This document shows positions 63,111 through 64,000 of a DNA stretch of 64,000 nucleotides, in pieces. The translations under genes and the position numbers were made by a program. The stretch comes from Bacillus sp. S/N-304-OC-R1 (GTDB lineage Bacteria > Bacillota > Bacilli > Bacillales > Cytobacillaceae), in NCBI RefSeq assembly GCF_019749375.1, contig NZ_JACWFE010000005.1:1-64000 (forward strand), in the 5' to 3' direction. The notes below the pieces were generated by a model. The model was not told the origin of the DNA. It saw only the letters and a program-made list of their open reading frames with translations, and did not search any database. Within the stretch, counting starts at the first letter, position 1. Each line of letters starts with the position of its first letter.

Positions 63111-63572
63111 TTATGCGCCGCCTTTAACGGTTTCGATTTCAATGATTTTGTTTCCAATTGCTTCTGTTAATTCTTCTGCCGTTTTCGGGACAAATGATTT
63201 TAGTATGGCGTTGATCATTGGTCCCATCATGCCGCCAGCAGTAATGTCTAAATTTCCTATCATTTTCGTTGTGTGATCTGGTAAGGATTCAGCCTCGAAG
63301 TATCCGTTTCCAGAGAAGTTTTCATTCAATCCTGATAGTTTGAAGGTGACACGAGTTGGTTCAATCCATTCGGTTATATCAATTTTTAGCTTTACCGTTT
63401 TTTGCATGATGCCGATATCGCCTTTGAATACCCACGTAGATTGTCTTTCATTTAAAATATCGTGCTCGATATAACCAGGAACTAATGGTGCCCATTTGTC
63501 CATGTCCTTGACAAAATCCCAAATTCGTTCAATTGATACATCTAAATCCTTCGTATGTGTTCCGGTTGGCAT
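63111..63572 (-). CDS. CoxG/SRPBCC-family protein
   Basis: 153 residues with the SRPBCC (START-like) fold of CO dehydrogenase subunit G: IERIWDFVKDMDKWAPLVPG near 15, EWIEPTRVTFKLSG, and MMGPMINAILKSFVPKTAEE at the C-terminus. These proteins bind hydrophobic ligands or help membrane targeting of oxidoreductases. AGGGA precedes the ATG. The gene lies 14 bp after a flavoprotein gene and is probably in its operon. No CO dehydrogenase subunits are visible. Confidence 0.82.
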   Translation of the reverse strand: MPTGTHTKDLDVSIERIWDFVKDMDKWAPLVPGYIEHDILNERQSTWVFKGDIGIMQKTVKLKIDITEWIEPTRVTFKLSGLNENFSGNGYFEAESLPDHTTKMIGNLDITAGGMMGPMINAILKSFVPKTAEELTEAIGNKIIEIETVKGGA

Positions 63573-63586
63573 CGGAATCCCTCCAT

Positions 63587-64000
63587 TTACATTGTTGTCG
63601 TTGTTTTCAAATCTTTATTAATCTCTCTTGAAGGCGCGCTTCCCGAATGAATGCCTGCTAAGTAACCAAATGTTAATGCAGGTCCAATTGTTCCGCCTGC
63701 ACCTGGATATGCAGGGCCGAGAATGCCCATTGCTGCATTTCCTGCAGAATAAAGTCCAGGAATTACTTTTCCGCGAACGCTGATTACTTGTCCATGTTCA
63801 TTGATGCGTGGTCCGCCATTTGTACCTAGAGTGCCATAGTAAATTGGTAGCGCATAAAATGGTGCCTTCACAACTGGACCGATGTTCGCCTGAGGACCAG
63901 CAAAGCGGTTAGCGAATTGCTCAAAATGTAAAGTACCTCTGTTAAATTCAGGGTCTTCTGCATTTAACGCGTGCTTATTAAATTTCTCAACCGTTTGCTC
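63587..64000 (-). CDS. FAD-dependent oxidoreductase, C-terminal part (cut by window edge)
   Basis: 138 codons remain; the frame stays open to the window end, so the 5' part lies outside. The visible part has the C-terminal signature of FAD_binding_2 flavoproteins (fumarate reductase/3-ketosteroid dehydrogenase group): TLGTNGGPRINEHGQV, IPGLYSAGNAAMGILGPAYP, GAGGTIGPALTFGYLAG. These match the FAD-contacting loop of 3-oxosteroid 1-dehydrogenase-like enzymes. Earlier sequence reads KFNKHALNAEDPEFNRGT. Substrate unknown. It is followed at 14 bp by the CoxG-like gene. Confidence 0.82.
   Translation of the reverse strand, partial: EQTVEKFNKHALNAEDPEFNRGTLHFEQFANRFAGPQANIGPVVKAPFYALPIYYGTLGTNGGPRINEHGQVISVRGKVIPGLYSAGNAAMGILGPAYPGAGGTIGPALTFGYLAGIHSGSAPSREINKDLKTTTTM

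Overview
The window looks like a chromosomal segment of a spore-forming, low-G+C member of the Bacillaceae. The reasons are its A/T-rich DNA, strong AGGAGG-type ribosome binding sites with frequent TTG and GTG starts, a KinB-like sporulation kinase, a SASP-like spore protein gene, a CotA-type laccase remnant, paired MpsC-domain proteins, and two-component TRAP and SgrR/MFS modules of Bacillus type. No rRNA, tRNA or CRISPR array was seen. The species cannot be named from the sequence alone.

Region 1 (1-9 kb) is an unstable accessory stretch. It holds a potassium channel, a membrane protein gene broken by one in-frame TAA, and a 788-residue two-part isoprenoid synthase-like protein. It also has a small SET-domain protein, an uncharacterised 284-residue protein and an IS110-family element with IS1111-type subterminal inverted repeats and a structured 3' non-coding segment that is a candidate guide RNA. 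A family of T-tailed hairpin repeats (two clear, four decayed) occurs only here. A 93-bp copy of the 3' end of the isoprenoid synthase gene sits next to the insertion element.

Region 2 (8.8-33 kb) is mostly catabolic. A SASP-like gene and an SF1 helicase are followed by several uptake-plus-hydrolysis modules. These are: MFS transporter + AbgB-like amidohydrolase with a convergent regulator; XRE-cupin regulator facing DapA-family lyase + aldehyde dehydrogenase + MHS transporter, with two matching palindromic operators between them; and aminotransferase + DUF3311 + sodium symporter + M20 hydrolase, read from a near-perfect sigma-54 promoter next to a PAS/AAA+/Fis activator. An HrtBA-like exporter, a glutamate decarboxylase, a flavin monooxygenase and a third M20 hydrolase follow.

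Region 3 (33-46 kb) has an NAPE-PLD-like metallohydrolase, an exact 20-bp tandem array and a complete C4-dicarboxylate-type TRAP system (sensor kinase, response regulator, two binding proteins, DctQ, DctM). It continues with a flavodoxin-less CysJ-like reductase, a YitT protein, a second gene split by an in-frame stop, a CotA C-terminal remnant and pyrrolidone-carboxylate peptidase.

Region 4 (46-64 kb) contains SstT, two tandem MpsC-domain proteins, a KinB-like kinase, a lipoprotein, a TetR/hydrolase pair and a divergent SgrR/MFS pair. After these come a 34-codon transcription unit, a YgjP-like metallopeptidase and an ABC-F protein behind a long leader with a leader-peptide ORF and an intrinsic terminator. 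The region ends with a NERD protein flanked by 21-bp arrays, a CoxG-like protein and a truncated flavoprotein. The most promising leads are the insertion-element RNA, the two-part isoprenoid synthase, the ABC-F leader, the 20/21-bp arrays and the 34-aa membrane peptide.
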